Below, in pieces: positions 54,803 through 64,000 of a stretch of DNA of 64,000 nucleotides. Numbering within the stretch: position 1 is the first letter of the stretch; each line of letters starts with the position of its first letter. The translations under genes and the position numbers were made by a program. Below the pieces are notes generated by a model, which searched no databases, was not told the origin of the DNA, and saw only the letters and a list, made by a program, of their open reading frames with translations. The DNA comes from Pectinophora gossypiella (taxonomy: Eukaryota; Arthropoda; Insecta; Lepidoptera; Gelechiidae). Location: NCBI RefSeq assembly GCF_024362695.1, contig NC_065417.1:2659001-2723000 (forward strand), in the 5' to 3' direction.

Positions 54803-55122
54803 TAGAGTCCGTGGTCCAGTTGAGCGTTGTGCTCACGATCCGGAGGTCCCGGGTTCGAATCCCGGTGGGGACAAATCACAAAAATCACTTTGTGATCCCT
54901 AGTTTGTTCAGGACATTACAGGCTGATCACCTGATTGTCCAAAAAGTAAAAAGATCCGTGTTTCGGAAGGCACGTTAAGCCGTTGGTCCTGGTTATTACT
55001 TACTGATGTAAGTACGTAGTCGTTACATGAGTCATGTCAGGGGCCTATGGCGGCTCAGTAATAACTCTGACACCAGGGTTGATGGGGTTGGTAATTCACC
55101 TAACAATACACACGGTAGAAGA
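54803..55122 (+). mobile_element. SINE-A, near full length
   Basis: GTCCGTGGTCCAGTTGAGCG, B box GGGTTCGAATCCC, tail GGTAGAAGAAG. A diverged minus R-element coding scrap follows (55130-55225). Confidence 0.86.
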
Positions 55123-55303
55123 AGACAGCCAGAGTCGGTATCGGGGTGCTGAAGTGTTTGGTGTCGCGAGCATATTGGCCGCCTCTATGGCTATAGTGAA
55201 CAGGTCGTCAGGATCTACTGCAAGTTAAGATTACTACTGAGCTTCTTGGGTACCTAACAATGCTTTTTTACCTCCATTGTATCCAGCGTAGGTCATCAAT
55301 TGG

Positions 55304-55706
55304 CTAGTTTCCTAGGTCAAAGATAAATTATGAGATTCTATTTATTTATTTATTCTGATTATTAAATAAATGGGTGAATATCAAAATTTCAAGTTGGGTG
55401 GCGAACTTTCATATTATTAACGAGGAAAAAGTTACCTCGTAGCTAGAACTATCCTTTTTCATGTCGGAACCCAATTTTTCACGAAAAAATAATGTGAAAG
55501 TTCGCCACCAAACTTGGCACATTTTGATATTCACCCAAACACAGATCTAAAGGTGATAAAAACGTTTTCTTTTTTCTTTTTAACTTATTTATGAATTTTA
55601 ATTAAGAAAAATGTAATAATAAGGTTTGACACATTTTTCTATGACGTCACAGTGTGCTTTTTCATACAAATTCCATAGAAATTTCGTGTTTTGACGTTTA
55701 GTAAAA
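55304..55706. mobile_element. MITE-9 with nested MITE-N (55372-55536)
   Basis: TAGTTTCCTAGGTCAAAGAT to GTTTTGACGTTTAGTAAAAC. The nested element has GGGTGAATATCAAAATTTCA and TTTTGATATTCACCC ends. Confidence 0.78.
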
Positions 55707-55774
55707 CCTTGTTGCCAGCAACATAATCTACTATTTCGGAACGTGCATTACGCCTGAGGAGAAGCGATGCTAGA

Positions 55775-55895
55775 AACTGTAACTTATTGTAGATTTGCCG
55801 AATATGGCATTCACTACTTGGCCGGACTATTGGGAAGGTCTAAGGGCTCTCACCCGGGACAAAATTGGAGATAACAGGCTTGAAGGTGTCCAATT
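55775..55895 (-). repeat. diverged R-element 3' end
   Basis: TTATTGTAGATTTGCCGAAT, ACTTGGCCGGACTATTGGG, AACAGGCTTGAAGGTGTCC. Confidence 0.6.
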
Positions 55896-56261
55896 ATAGT
55901 TTACTACATCTATCTATTAGTACGTCACAACCTTTAGCACAAAGCTACCGGTAAACGAGAGATCTTCATGCAACCGTCGCTCGCGCATCACTCGCTACTA
56001 GACGAGCATCCCTGTCGCTTCTAATCGATCCATAACATCGAGATGGGTAATCGATTTGAAAGAAATATCACGCAAAGAAAGTTACCGTTTATGAGGAAGT
56101 CGGGTTTTGTTTGGAGTTGTATCGGATAAATAATATAGGACTTTTGAGTGGGGGCCATATTTCTATAGGACACCATGATGACGCCACCAACAACATGTAT
56201 GCAGCATGTGGTTGCGCAACCAACAAGACATCAGTAGCGACTACCAAAAATGACAGTCATC
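55896..56261. other. no gene recognised
   Basis: Frame 56111-56308 runs into SINE-D and is not conserved-looking. Confidence 0.4.
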
Positions 56262-56566
56262 ATCATTTCCCTAGCGTTATCCTCACAGGGTCCGCTTACC
56301 TAACCTGAAGATTTGACAGGTCCGGTTTTTTTACAGAAGCCTGTCTGACCTTACAACCCGCCGGAAAACCAGCCCAATACAGGTTAGGTCACCTACCTCC
56401 GAATCGCGTTTCATGGTTTGCTCACGATGTTTTCCTTCAAAATCCACACATGAATTCAAAAAAAAATTTTGGTAATATTAGATTTAGGCCCGTGCTGGAT
56501 TCGAACCTGCGACCTTACAGTGAGAGTCAAGCGTTCTTCCAACTAATCTACCACGGCTGCTTATTC
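56262..56566 (-). mobile_element. SINE-D, near full length
   Basis: CATCATTTCCCTAGCGTTAT to GCGTTCTTCCAACTAATCTACC; inverted B box GGATTCGAACCTGC. Confidence 0.83.
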
Positions 56567-56639
56567 CACCAGTGACATTGATAAAAATATGTACTGATTG
56601 ACCATGTGGTGACAGCTAACCAGCTCAAAGAATTAGACG

Positions 56640-57035
56640 AAAAAATACCTTGACAAGATAATGAAACGTAATGTCAGAGAGAGAAGAGAACATTTAGATT
56701 GTTTAGACAAGTACATGGAGCAGATGAAGGATAATAAAAATAATTACGAAAGCAGTACATAAACGAAGGTAGGGCTGGCAGAGGAAGACCAAGAAGGTCG
56801 TACATTGACCAAATAGGGTAAGTATGTCCTTGGAAAAGGTTCAGTACGATCTACTCTGAACCGGCGCGCATGTATGAAACGATTGATGAATGTGGAGGAA
56901 GCACTCTTGCTTCAAATAAGTACCTATAGATGTTAGGGAAGAAGCAAGAGAAATAAAGGAAGTCAGGATTGAAGCAAATGGAATTCTATAGTCACTGCTT
57001 ACCTCGGTGGGTAATGCGTGAGTTTATGTATGTCT
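56640..57035 (+). pseudogene. RTE-like LINE tail, degraded
   Basis: AGGAAGACCAAGAAGGTCGTA, ACCGGCGCGCATGTATGAAAC, with a foreign ~50-bp stretch between two GGAAGCA/GAAGCAAGAG words, then the 3' UTR. Confidence 0.72.
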
Positions 57036-57089
57036 ATGTCTGCTTCAATCGCGATAGACCTGAACAACCCTGGTGTCAGGTTTATTTAT

Positions 57090-57235
57090 TGCATACATAC
57101 ATAAACTCACGCCTATTTCCCACCGGGGTCAGCAGAGACTATGGAATTCCATTTGCTTCGATCCTGACACACTTCTCTTGCTTCCTCTACATTCATCAAT
57201 CGTTTCATACACATACGCCAGTTCTGAGTAGATCC
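57090..57235 (-). mobile_element. RTE-like LINE 3' end
   Basis: ATACATAAACTCACGCCTATT to CCAGTTCTGAGTAGATC. Confidence 0.78.
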
Positions 57236-57258
57236 CTATACATATGCTTAGTGTTATT

Positions 57259-57349
57259 TACCCGGTGAGAGCCTTCAGCGCTCCCCATTTGTCCGGCCAA
57301 GTAGTTAATGCCATCTGCGGCAAATCTACAATAAGTCACGTCAAAAAAA
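57259..57349 (+). repeat. R-element 3' fragment
   Basis: ACCCGGTGAGAGCCTTCAGC to CACGTCAAAAAAAAGC; flanked by GCTTAGTGTTAT on both sides (57246-57257 and 57350-57361), a 12-bp target duplication. Confidence 0.83.
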
Positions 57350-57361
57350 AGCTTAGTGTTA

Positions 57362-57825
57362 TTATGACTTCAAATGTCTTTCTTCTTCTTCTTCTAATCC
57401 TTTCATCCCCTGTTGGGATGTAAGGTTCGAATAACAGATTTCCACACCTCGCGATCAAATGACTTTAGATTACACCAAATCTGAGTGAGCGAAATTAAAT
57501 TCGAAATTCAAATCGAGCGCGCTGCTTGTCGCGCGCGGCTATGCGCGTGGCTAATCGTCGCACGTGCGCGTCGTGAAATTATTGCGCGCAAGCGCACAGT
57601 TATGCACTGCGGTGATTAGGGTCACCGCACTTTTCGGCGAGCGATGACTGATGCAGGATGATGATGACTGAATTGATTTGAACACTTTTAATGTGCGAGT
57701 ATTCGTTTGCAGTATGGTGTCTTGTTGTTTGATCAACCAGATGTTAACAGCGTACATTTTGTTTATTGAGATATGACGCTAAATCTATGTTCCTCTAATA
57801 CCACTTAAAAGCCCTAGATAACATA
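57362..57825. other. unrecognised, with a CpG-rich patch
   Basis: 57515-57600 is dense in GCGCG words; no promoter partner seen. Confidence 0.4.
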
Positions 57826-58148
57826 AACATAAACAACCTATATACGTCCCACTGCTGGATACAGGCCTCCCCTCAATCAACTGGAGTGGGTACGGAGCAT
57901 ACTCCACCACGCTGCTCCACTGGAGGTGTTTGGGCAGTAGCCCGGGACCAACGGCTTAGCGTGCGTTCACGCGTGCACGGAAAACGTCTTACTTTTTCGG
58001 ACAATCAGACGATTAAAGCCTGCAATGTCCTTACCAAACGAAAGACAGTCTCACAAAGTGATTTCGACAATGTCCCCATCGGGAATCGAACCCGGACCTC
58101 CAGATCGTGAGCCCCACGCTCTAACCACTAGACCACGGAAGCTGTCCC
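57826..58148 (-). mobile_element. SINE-B, near full length
   Basis: Inverted tail CTATATACGTCCCACTGCTGG, inverted B box GGGAATCGAACCC, inverted A box CTAACCACTAGACCACGGAAG. Confidence 0.86.
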
Positions 58149-58343
58149 TAATCGAAAGCCCTATACAATTTAATACATGTACATACTTACTAGTATTATT
58201 AAATTTTTAATTCGATTTGAAAATCATTGGTTTAGGTTATGTCCCTAGGCAGGTTTTAATCCCGTGCTGGGATTAAAACCTGCGACCTTTCGAGGAGCAC
58301 CCCCGCTGACGTCACTATACATGAAGTTGCTCTATTTTCCACC

Positions 58344-58573
58344 CCGATACCGACCCCGCCGGCGTGGTCGACGATTTCCCTCAATCAGCGCTTATCGCTA
58401 TCAACCCACTAGGGTCGATTCATTCTTTTAAATATTTTTCCTCTCAGACGACGCCCTGAGCCGAGGTTCGCGCCCAACTGGGCACCCTCAGGCCTGTTGT
58501 CTTAAACGTTGTACCGGGTGAGAGCCTTCAGCGCTCCCCATTTGTCCGGCCAAGTAGTTAATGCCATCTGCCA
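58344..58573 (+). mobile_element. R-element, coding end and 3' UTR, tail lost
   Basis: CCCCGATACCGACCCCGCCG to AGTTAATGCCATCTGCC. The usual TAA is TCA here. Confidence 0.82.
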
Positions 58574-59015
58574 TTTATTTTTCATAAAAATACAGAAAAT
58601 ATTGGTACAATAATGGAATACATTTCGCACAATATAATTTATTTACTATGATAACAATGTAATAATTATCACCAAAAACTTGCCAGGACTCAATTTTGCG
58701 GAGACTGCGAATGTGAAGAGGTTCATAAATAGTTTTCACTAAAGACGACTTTTTTTTTAACATGCACGATCGATTATTCTAACGATCAAGTTCGCGGTTT
58801 CAAATAGGCTAATGTCTGTCTACCCGCAAACTGGCTTAGTGTTGACCCGAGTTTGGGGTAGCCCACTTGTGGGCAACAGAGCAACGGTGCCGTGGTTTTA
58901 CGTAGAGAGTTGCTAGTTTTGAAATTAATGCAAAATCTGGTTTAAATATATTTTAGTTTGAGTAAGTATTTAGAGGCGGAAAATTTATGTAAAAATAGCT
59001 TTACAACCTTTCGGC

Positions 59016-59243
59016 TTAACACGTTCACTGTGTGGGAACCACATATGTGGCAATAAATTTGAAACTCATACGTATGTACCATATGTGAGGCACTAGGGAA
59101 AATGGGAAAACCCGCCAAGAGGCTTTTCAGATTGTTTTTTTCTTGTTATAGTGTGTTTATGTATAAATCCAATGTGTTTATCGAAAAATAACATTGCACG
59201 TGAGGGGTCGATATTTAATTTTCAGATACAGTGAAAGTGTTAA
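59016..59243. mobile_element. piggyBac-type MITE, complete
   Basis: TTAACACGTTCACTGT and ACAGTGAAAGTGTTAA are inverted 16-mers (one mismatch) with TTAA at each edge, the piggyBac target. 228 bp, noncoding. Confidence 0.8.
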
Positions 59244-59250
59244 GCTTAGG

Positions 59251-59442
59251 ATAGCGATAAGCGCTGAATGAGGGAAATCGTCGACCACGCACATAAGAAG
59301 AAGAAGAAGAGTCCGCTTTGTTGCTGAAGATTTGACATATCCGATTTTTTATAGAAGCGAATGCCTGACCTTCCAACCCGCGAAGGGAAAACCAACCTCC
59401 GGAACGCATTTCTTGGGTATGTGGGTTACCTCTCGATGTTTT
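59251..59442 (-). repeat. R-element scrap and SINE-D scrap
   Basis: GCGATAAGCGCTGAATGAGGG (59251) then GAAGATTTGACATATCCGAT and CTTCCAACCCGCGAAGGGAAA. Confidence 0.6.
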
Positions 59443-59646
59443 GGGTGAATATCAAAATGTGTCAAGTTTGGTGGCGAACTGTCATATAATTTTTTCGTGA
59501 AAATTTGGGGAAATTGGGAATTGAAAAATTCCTTTTTCATGTCGGAACCGAGGATCCTTTTGGATCTTTTTCATGTCGGAACCCAATTTTTCACGAAAAA
59601 ATAATATGAAATTTCGCCACCAAACTTGAAATTTTGAGATTCACCC
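59443..59646. mobile_element. MITE-N, free-standing, with internal duplication
   Basis: GGGTGAATATCAAAATGTGTC to TTGAGATTCACCC; TTTTTCATGTCGGAACC occurs twice in the centre. Confidence 0.75.
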
Positions 59647-59689
59647 TTTTCCTTTGCCGCTGAGCACGTGACAATCGTTTATGCTCCAA

Positions 59690-59830
59690 ACATCAACATG
59701 ATCCCAGCACAGCCCTAAACCAATGACTTTCGAACTTGTTTTCGAATTGGTTTAAAACTGTGTTGGGACTCGACCCTGCGACCTCAAAACAAGAGTCAGG
59801 CGTTTTCCCAACTGGGTTACTAAGGTTTAT
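59690..59830 (-). mobile_element. SINE-D head, diverged
   Basis: GGACTCGACCCTGCGACCTC and CGTTTTCCCAACTGGGTTAC are the inverted B- and A-box regions. Confidence 0.55.
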
Positions 59831-60470
59831 AAAGTTCAAACGATTAAAAAAAGTAAACAAAAGCAACTTTCTATGCATTAACCTGTAAAATAATATAATC
59901 GAAGGGCCTACCCTATTTGGAGCACAGATAACATACCAATAGACAGAATGGAGTTGTTCACATTTACTTCAGAAGCGATTGCGTTCTATCAGGTCTGCTA
60001 TCACCCATCTATAACTGTACACCAATTATTATCTACTCTTTGATGGAACAGATTCGGCAAATATAGTTGCCCACTCACAATTTAAAGAAGGGGCAGCAGA
60101 AAAATCACGATATTTCTTAACACTTTCATGGACAGTATGCCTGTTTACGTGATTTAACGATCTTACAATTCGACACAACGTCTATTTCCGTTCAAATATT
60201 TTTTCCCTTATTTGCCTCTACGTATATGCATAGGCCCCACATTCCAATACAGGTATAATAGAGAACTATCTCTACTGTCGTATCACAAATATGTAATTAC
60301 AAGCTTGTGTTGTCATGAAAAAGCTGAAGTAATTTTTGACATTTGCGTCAAATTAGAGTGTCAATTTCTAAATTTCATCCAGTAACCACCGTCCATGAAC
60401 GTGTTAATATATATATATTGACTCAGATTATTTCCTAAATAAAAAGAAAATTTTAATGGAAAAAAAAATA
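59831..60470. other. no gene recognised
   Basis: AT-rich, no repeat or frame identified. Confidence 0.4.
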
Positions 60471-60546
60471 CTCGGCCGGGACCGGAAGTGTAATGGTTAC
60501 ACGCTCGTCCCGGCTTGACAAGCTGCGGATTCAAGACCCGGCCGAG
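60471..60546 (+). ncRNA. tRNA-like 76-base hairpin sequence
   Basis: CTCGGCCGGG and CCCGGCCGAG close a 76-base unit, the length of a tRNA. Inside is GTGTAATGGTTACAC (a 6-bp D-arm-like hairpin, A-box-like) and GGATTCAAGACC (B-box-like). The T arm does not pair properly, so it is not a standard functional tRNA; a Pol III SINE head or tRNA pseudogene is likelier. A-rich and T-rich runs flank it. Confidence 0.35.
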
Positions 60547-60691
60547 ACATTTTTTTTATCCGATAGACATTTTCTCTTTGTGAAACTCACAAACCCTATA
60601 AAAAAATGCTATAAAACTAAAAATCATTATTCCATAAATGTATCATTACTCTGAGGGAACATAATTGTCATTTCCTATCCCGTTTTACGTG

Positions 60692-60850
60692 CCCTCAGCG
60701 CTCCCCATTTGTCCGGTCAAGTGGTTAATTCCATATGCGGCAAATCTACGATAAATTACGTCAAGAGAAAATAAAAAAGAAACCGTTTTCATGGAGTCCG
60801 CATAGGTACCTAACCTGAAGATTTGACAGATCCGGTTTTTTTACAGACTA
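60692..60850. repeat. R-element 3' end (+) and SINE-D scrap (-)
   Basis: CAGCGCTCCCCATTTGTCCGG to TTACGTCAAGAGAAAAT (60692-60775); ACCTAACCTGAAGATTTGAC (60809). Confidence 0.65.
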
Positions 60851-61377
60851 TTTTTATATTCAAAAGTTTGCTCGCATTATTCTGCGCACGCTACAAACCG
60901 CACATGCGCGTCAGAGCACGTAAGGAGATGGGCATGACAAGCAACTCCGCCGACTGACATTAGTTCATTAAAATTCTATTAACGGGAGCATTCTCCATAC
61001 TAGCCTATCACTGCATACCCTAACAACCACTAACACACACCGTAAATTCGACTTTAAAGCTTGTCGCTTAAAATCAAAATTGGAATATAAACTTTCCAAG
61101 GGTTACGTCGAAAGAAATAGCAGAGTCATATGTGATGGATTCCATGCTTTTTGCTTAAGGTTTAAAGTGCAAATTGGAATGCATTGGTTGGTACTTCATG
61201 AAAATTGTTGATGGAAGATGGACGGGCTGTTTTAGCTTTCCTCGTGATCGGAAGTCGATTATTGGAGGAAAAAAAATAAAAAAAGAAGTTATTATAAAGG
61301 TATGCAGAGTCGCGATTGGCGGCAACTTAGTGCGGACATTTGTTATTGCTTAATTAAGTGCACTAATAATCTATATA
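60851..61377. other. no gene recognised
   Basis: Nothing identified on either strand. Confidence 0.4.
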
Positions 61378-61927
61378 CAGGGTGTTAGTGACATCGTAAC
61401 GAATACTGAGGGAGATGAGTCAGATTATCGCAAAAGTATAGAATTGAAAATAATTTAAAAAAAACACAAAAAACATTAATTGTTCGACAAAAAAATCCAC
61501 TTGATATCAACTCAGAATCATGGCCTGAATCATCCCTCGAAGTTTCCGTCGCAAAAGTATGGATCGGGAAAAAATAGAAAAAACACAAAAAAATCATGAT
61601 TTTTTTGACAGGAAATTACACTTGATATCAACTCAGAATTATGGTCTGAATCAACCCCCTCAGTATTTGTTACGGTGTCACTAACACCCACATAGGTGTG
61701 GGTGTCTGAGGCTAAAAGTACGCTTTTATGTCTACCGTATGTACTTGTACTTGTAGGTGACATTGTGACATTGGAATTTTCCATCGCAAAAGTATAGAAT
61801 TGAAAATAATTTTACAAAACTAAAAAAAATCATGAATTTTGTGACGAAAAATTCCACCTGATATTAACTCAGAATCATGGTCTGAATCATCCCCCTAAGT
61901 ATTCGTTACGATGTCACTAACATCCTG
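61378..61927. mobile_element. MITE-2 composite plus MITE-1 scrap
   Basis: CAGGGTGTTAGTGACATCGT to ACGATGTCACTAACATCCTG between TA pairs. MITE-1 3' part follows directly (61930-61981). Confidence 0.82.
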
Positions 61928-62018
61928 TATGTTAGTGCGACAGATTCCTCAAGTGGGTACATTATATTGCACATGACTGACCCGCATCATTTATAAATAT
62001 TTTACGTAAGTACATTTT

Positions 62019-62340
62019 CAGCCTCCGTGGTCTAGTGTTTAGAGCGATAGGCTCACGATCTGGATGTCTGGGTTTGATTCCCGATGGGGATATTGTCGAA
62101 ATCACTTTGTGAGACTGTCCGTCGTTTGGTAAGGACTTTCCAGGCTTGAATCACCCGATTATCTGAAAAAATAAAATGATTCCGTGCTTCGGAGGGCACG
62201 TTAAGCCGTTGGTCCCGGCTATTAGCCGTAAAACACCCCCACCAATCCGCAGTGGAGCAGCGTGGTGGAGTATGCTCCATACCCCCTCGGTTGATTGAGG
62301 GGAGCTCCCAGCAGTGGGACGTATATAGGCTGTTTATGTT
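62019..62340 (+). mobile_element. SINE-B, full length
   Basis: CAGCCTCCGTGGTCTAGTG, B box GGTTTGATTCCC, tail CAGTGGGACGTATATAGGC. Confidence 0.87.
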
Positions 62341-62526
62341 TGTTGTGTATGCGTAAGTATATTTTCATTTTCATTCTCTCTACATGTCCTAAACATCATA
62401 TCTTTCTCAAGACTCCTCACTACATCTTCTTTAAGACCACAACACTCCTTTATCACACATATTTCCTTAACAAATCGTACACATTTTGGTAAGTACTAAG
62501 CACGTACAAATATCTACTCGTACATG

Positions 62527-62640
62527 TACGTAGTAGTATGTCCGAGTCGGCATCGAACCGGCACCGCCGGAAGCCGCTGGCAGCTCGCCCTCGAACTGTG
62601 CCAACACTGGATTTACGACCAATAGGTACTGTCGCCTCCA
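62527..62640 (-). mobile_element. tRNA-like SINE head, other family
   Basis: Minus strand GCCGGTTCGATGCCGAC fits a B box; CGAGCTGCCAGCGGCTTCC upstream. Only copy here. Confidence 0.35.
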
Positions 62641-62754
62641 TTCCTAGTCCACTTTTTACCCGGAATTAGAATGGGGAGCCAATTTTCTTATTAGTTTCCA
62701 TCTTACTAGAAAATATGCGTCCAAAATGGCAGACGCATTTCTGCCTATATCGCC

Positions 62755-62826
62755 ATCTACATAGTAACCTACCGACTGTTGCCAACACCATGAATCCTGT
62801 ACGAATAAATGATTTGATTTGATTTA
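62755..62826 (+). mobile_element. LINE 3' tail (GATTTGATTT)
   Basis: TGTACGAATAAATGATTTG then ATTTGATTT. Confidence 0.5.
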
Positions 62827-63204
62827 AATCACAATCGGATTAGATTTGTTGGCAATTTCAAAAAAGGAACGTCGTGTCACTTTTTCAAAAAGAAGCGTTT
62901 TGGCGGGTTTCCGTCTGGCACTTCGAAGAAAAAAAAACAAGTGAAAACAGATTGAGTCGTGGTTAGAAGCAAAACTGAAACAGTAGTTTCTGTATTGGAT
63001 TTTATTAATATTACTTATTACAATTCGTAGTAATAATAATTGGTATTTGTAGTAAGAGAAACATTTATGGTAATATTAACTGATTATAACTGGGTATGGA
63101 ACTAATATTTACGTTTTATTATAGAGTTAGTTAACAGATTTTATTATTAAAACTTGTGGTCTAAATATTTACCCCGATTTAAATTAATTTAAAAAAGTCG
63201 TGGT

Positions 63205-63300
63205 CAAAAACAAAATCAAATGAGATTTATTGCAATTGTACAGTACAAAAAAAGACGTCATAGTTACATTATAAAAAAGAAAAAATACAGTTTTTAGGTA
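63205..63300 (-). mobile_element. LINE 3' tail, minus
   Basis: AAATCAAATGAGATTTATTGC then AATTGTACAGTAC, inverse of a GCAATAAATC...TTTGATTT end. Confidence 0.5.
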
Positions 63301-63415
63301 CAAGGGTTCTTAGGAGGTGTTCATAAAGAAAAACACATCCTACCGAAAAAAAAATAACGTAAAATGTTGCCAAGACGCGAAAAAACGTTTCGAGAAAAGG
63401 TTGGTAGTGCCTTGC

Positions 63416-63476
63416 CCTTATGCTTCGCTTCAATCGTAAGAAGCGAAGCATAGGTTTGGCATAGCGAAGCATAAGG
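63416..63476. repeat. two overlapping hairpins
   Basis: CCTTATGCTTCGCT (63416) pairs with AGCGAAGCATAAGG (63463) and also with AAGCGAAGCATA (63441), so two alternative stems exist. Confidence 0.75.
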
Positions 63477-64000
63477 ACACCTCCAATTTGGTCTATATAC
63501 GCCCTTTTAGGGAAGATAAAAGGCCCTTTAAGGGGGGATAAAATAAATAAATAAATTAGTAAAACAGTAGGACGTAATGTCGAGGCTAAAAGGAACTCAA
63601 AACGCGGCCATAAGCCTAAAAAAAGTAATAAAAATAATAACTCACAAAAAACAACATTCTACGTTCATTTTACGTTCAAAACAGTTTAACTGACATTTAA
63701 TCAGGTTTTTGCTGTCTATGTTTTTTTTAAACCTTGACAATCACAGCGGGGTCAATGCCCTCGCCATTATTTATCAACATTACCTACTCCAATTCGCAAA
63801 GTGGAAAAATAATGTAGAAATAATTACTAGTCGCTGCCTTCACAGCACTACTGGATAGGTTTATGCAGTAAGTCAACATTTTGTTTTGTCATTAATATCT
63901 TTTGTATAACGGTTAGGCGTCTTGATCGCAATACCAAAAGTTCCGAGATCAATTTCCTGTCAGGTCATTTTCTAAATTGTTTCGGCTGTGGATGTTTCTC
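63477..64000. other. no gene recognised
   Basis: Right edge of the window; no frame or repeat identified. Confidence 0.4.

Noticed and set aside
1..64000. CRISPR arrays, operons, bacterial promoters
   Set aside because: The window is animal nuclear DNA; the repeats are dispersed transposon copies, not regularly spaced arrays.

Overview
The window looks like nuclear DNA of a moth or butterfly (Lepidoptera). It is AT-rich and gene-poor, and most of what can be read is interspersed repeats of types known from lepidopteran genomes: tRNA-headed SINEs, RTE-like and other LINE 3' ends, Helitron-like elements that begin TCTATACTAATATTATAAA and end CTAGT, and many foldback MITEs. Many lepidopteran SINE and LINE tails are recognisable, but no database was searched, so family names are by recognition and group labels (SINE-A to F, R-element, MITE-1 and so on) are mine.

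One confident gene is present: NDUFV2, the 24-kDa 2Fe-2S subunit of mitochondrial complex I, on the minus strand (start codon 6616, stop 1661, seven coding exons, 244 residues). All six introns have GT-AG ends and every junction keeps frame. At the extreme left edge a short open frame followed by AATAAA signals may be the last codons of a convergent plus-strand gene. Elsewhere only weak candidates exist: a possible secreted 89-residue ORF at 19114, a lysine-rich ORF at 19717, a broken, SINE-interrupted secreted-protein-like remnant at 47093-47579 (-), and a TATA-type promoter-like site at 29620.

Layout: 1-6650 left edge plus NDUFV2 with repeats in its introns; 6650-9100 upstream sequence with little but one MITE; 9100-17900 dense repeats including a Helitron and a three-layer nest; 18000-21600 the least repetitive stretch, holding the two small ORFs; 21600-28200 RTE LINE, SINEs, a hAT-like insertion with an 8-bp target duplication; 28200-35000 sparse; 35000-46800 dense repeats; 46800-50000 gene remnant and nested MITEs; 50000-52200 sparse with a 15-bp tandem array; 52200-62700 dense repeats; 62700-64000 sparse.

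The most interesting items are (i) a SINE whose target-site duplication contains the 5' splice site of NDUFV2 exon 6, paired with an inverted copy of the same SINE on the far side of exons 5-6; (ii) a retroposon family (R-element) present in about two dozen copies, several with 10-13 bp target duplications, whose copies share a basic, proline/arginine-rich reading frame ending at the same stop; (iii) several nested insertions for which the target duplication, and sometimes the empty site, can be read directly.
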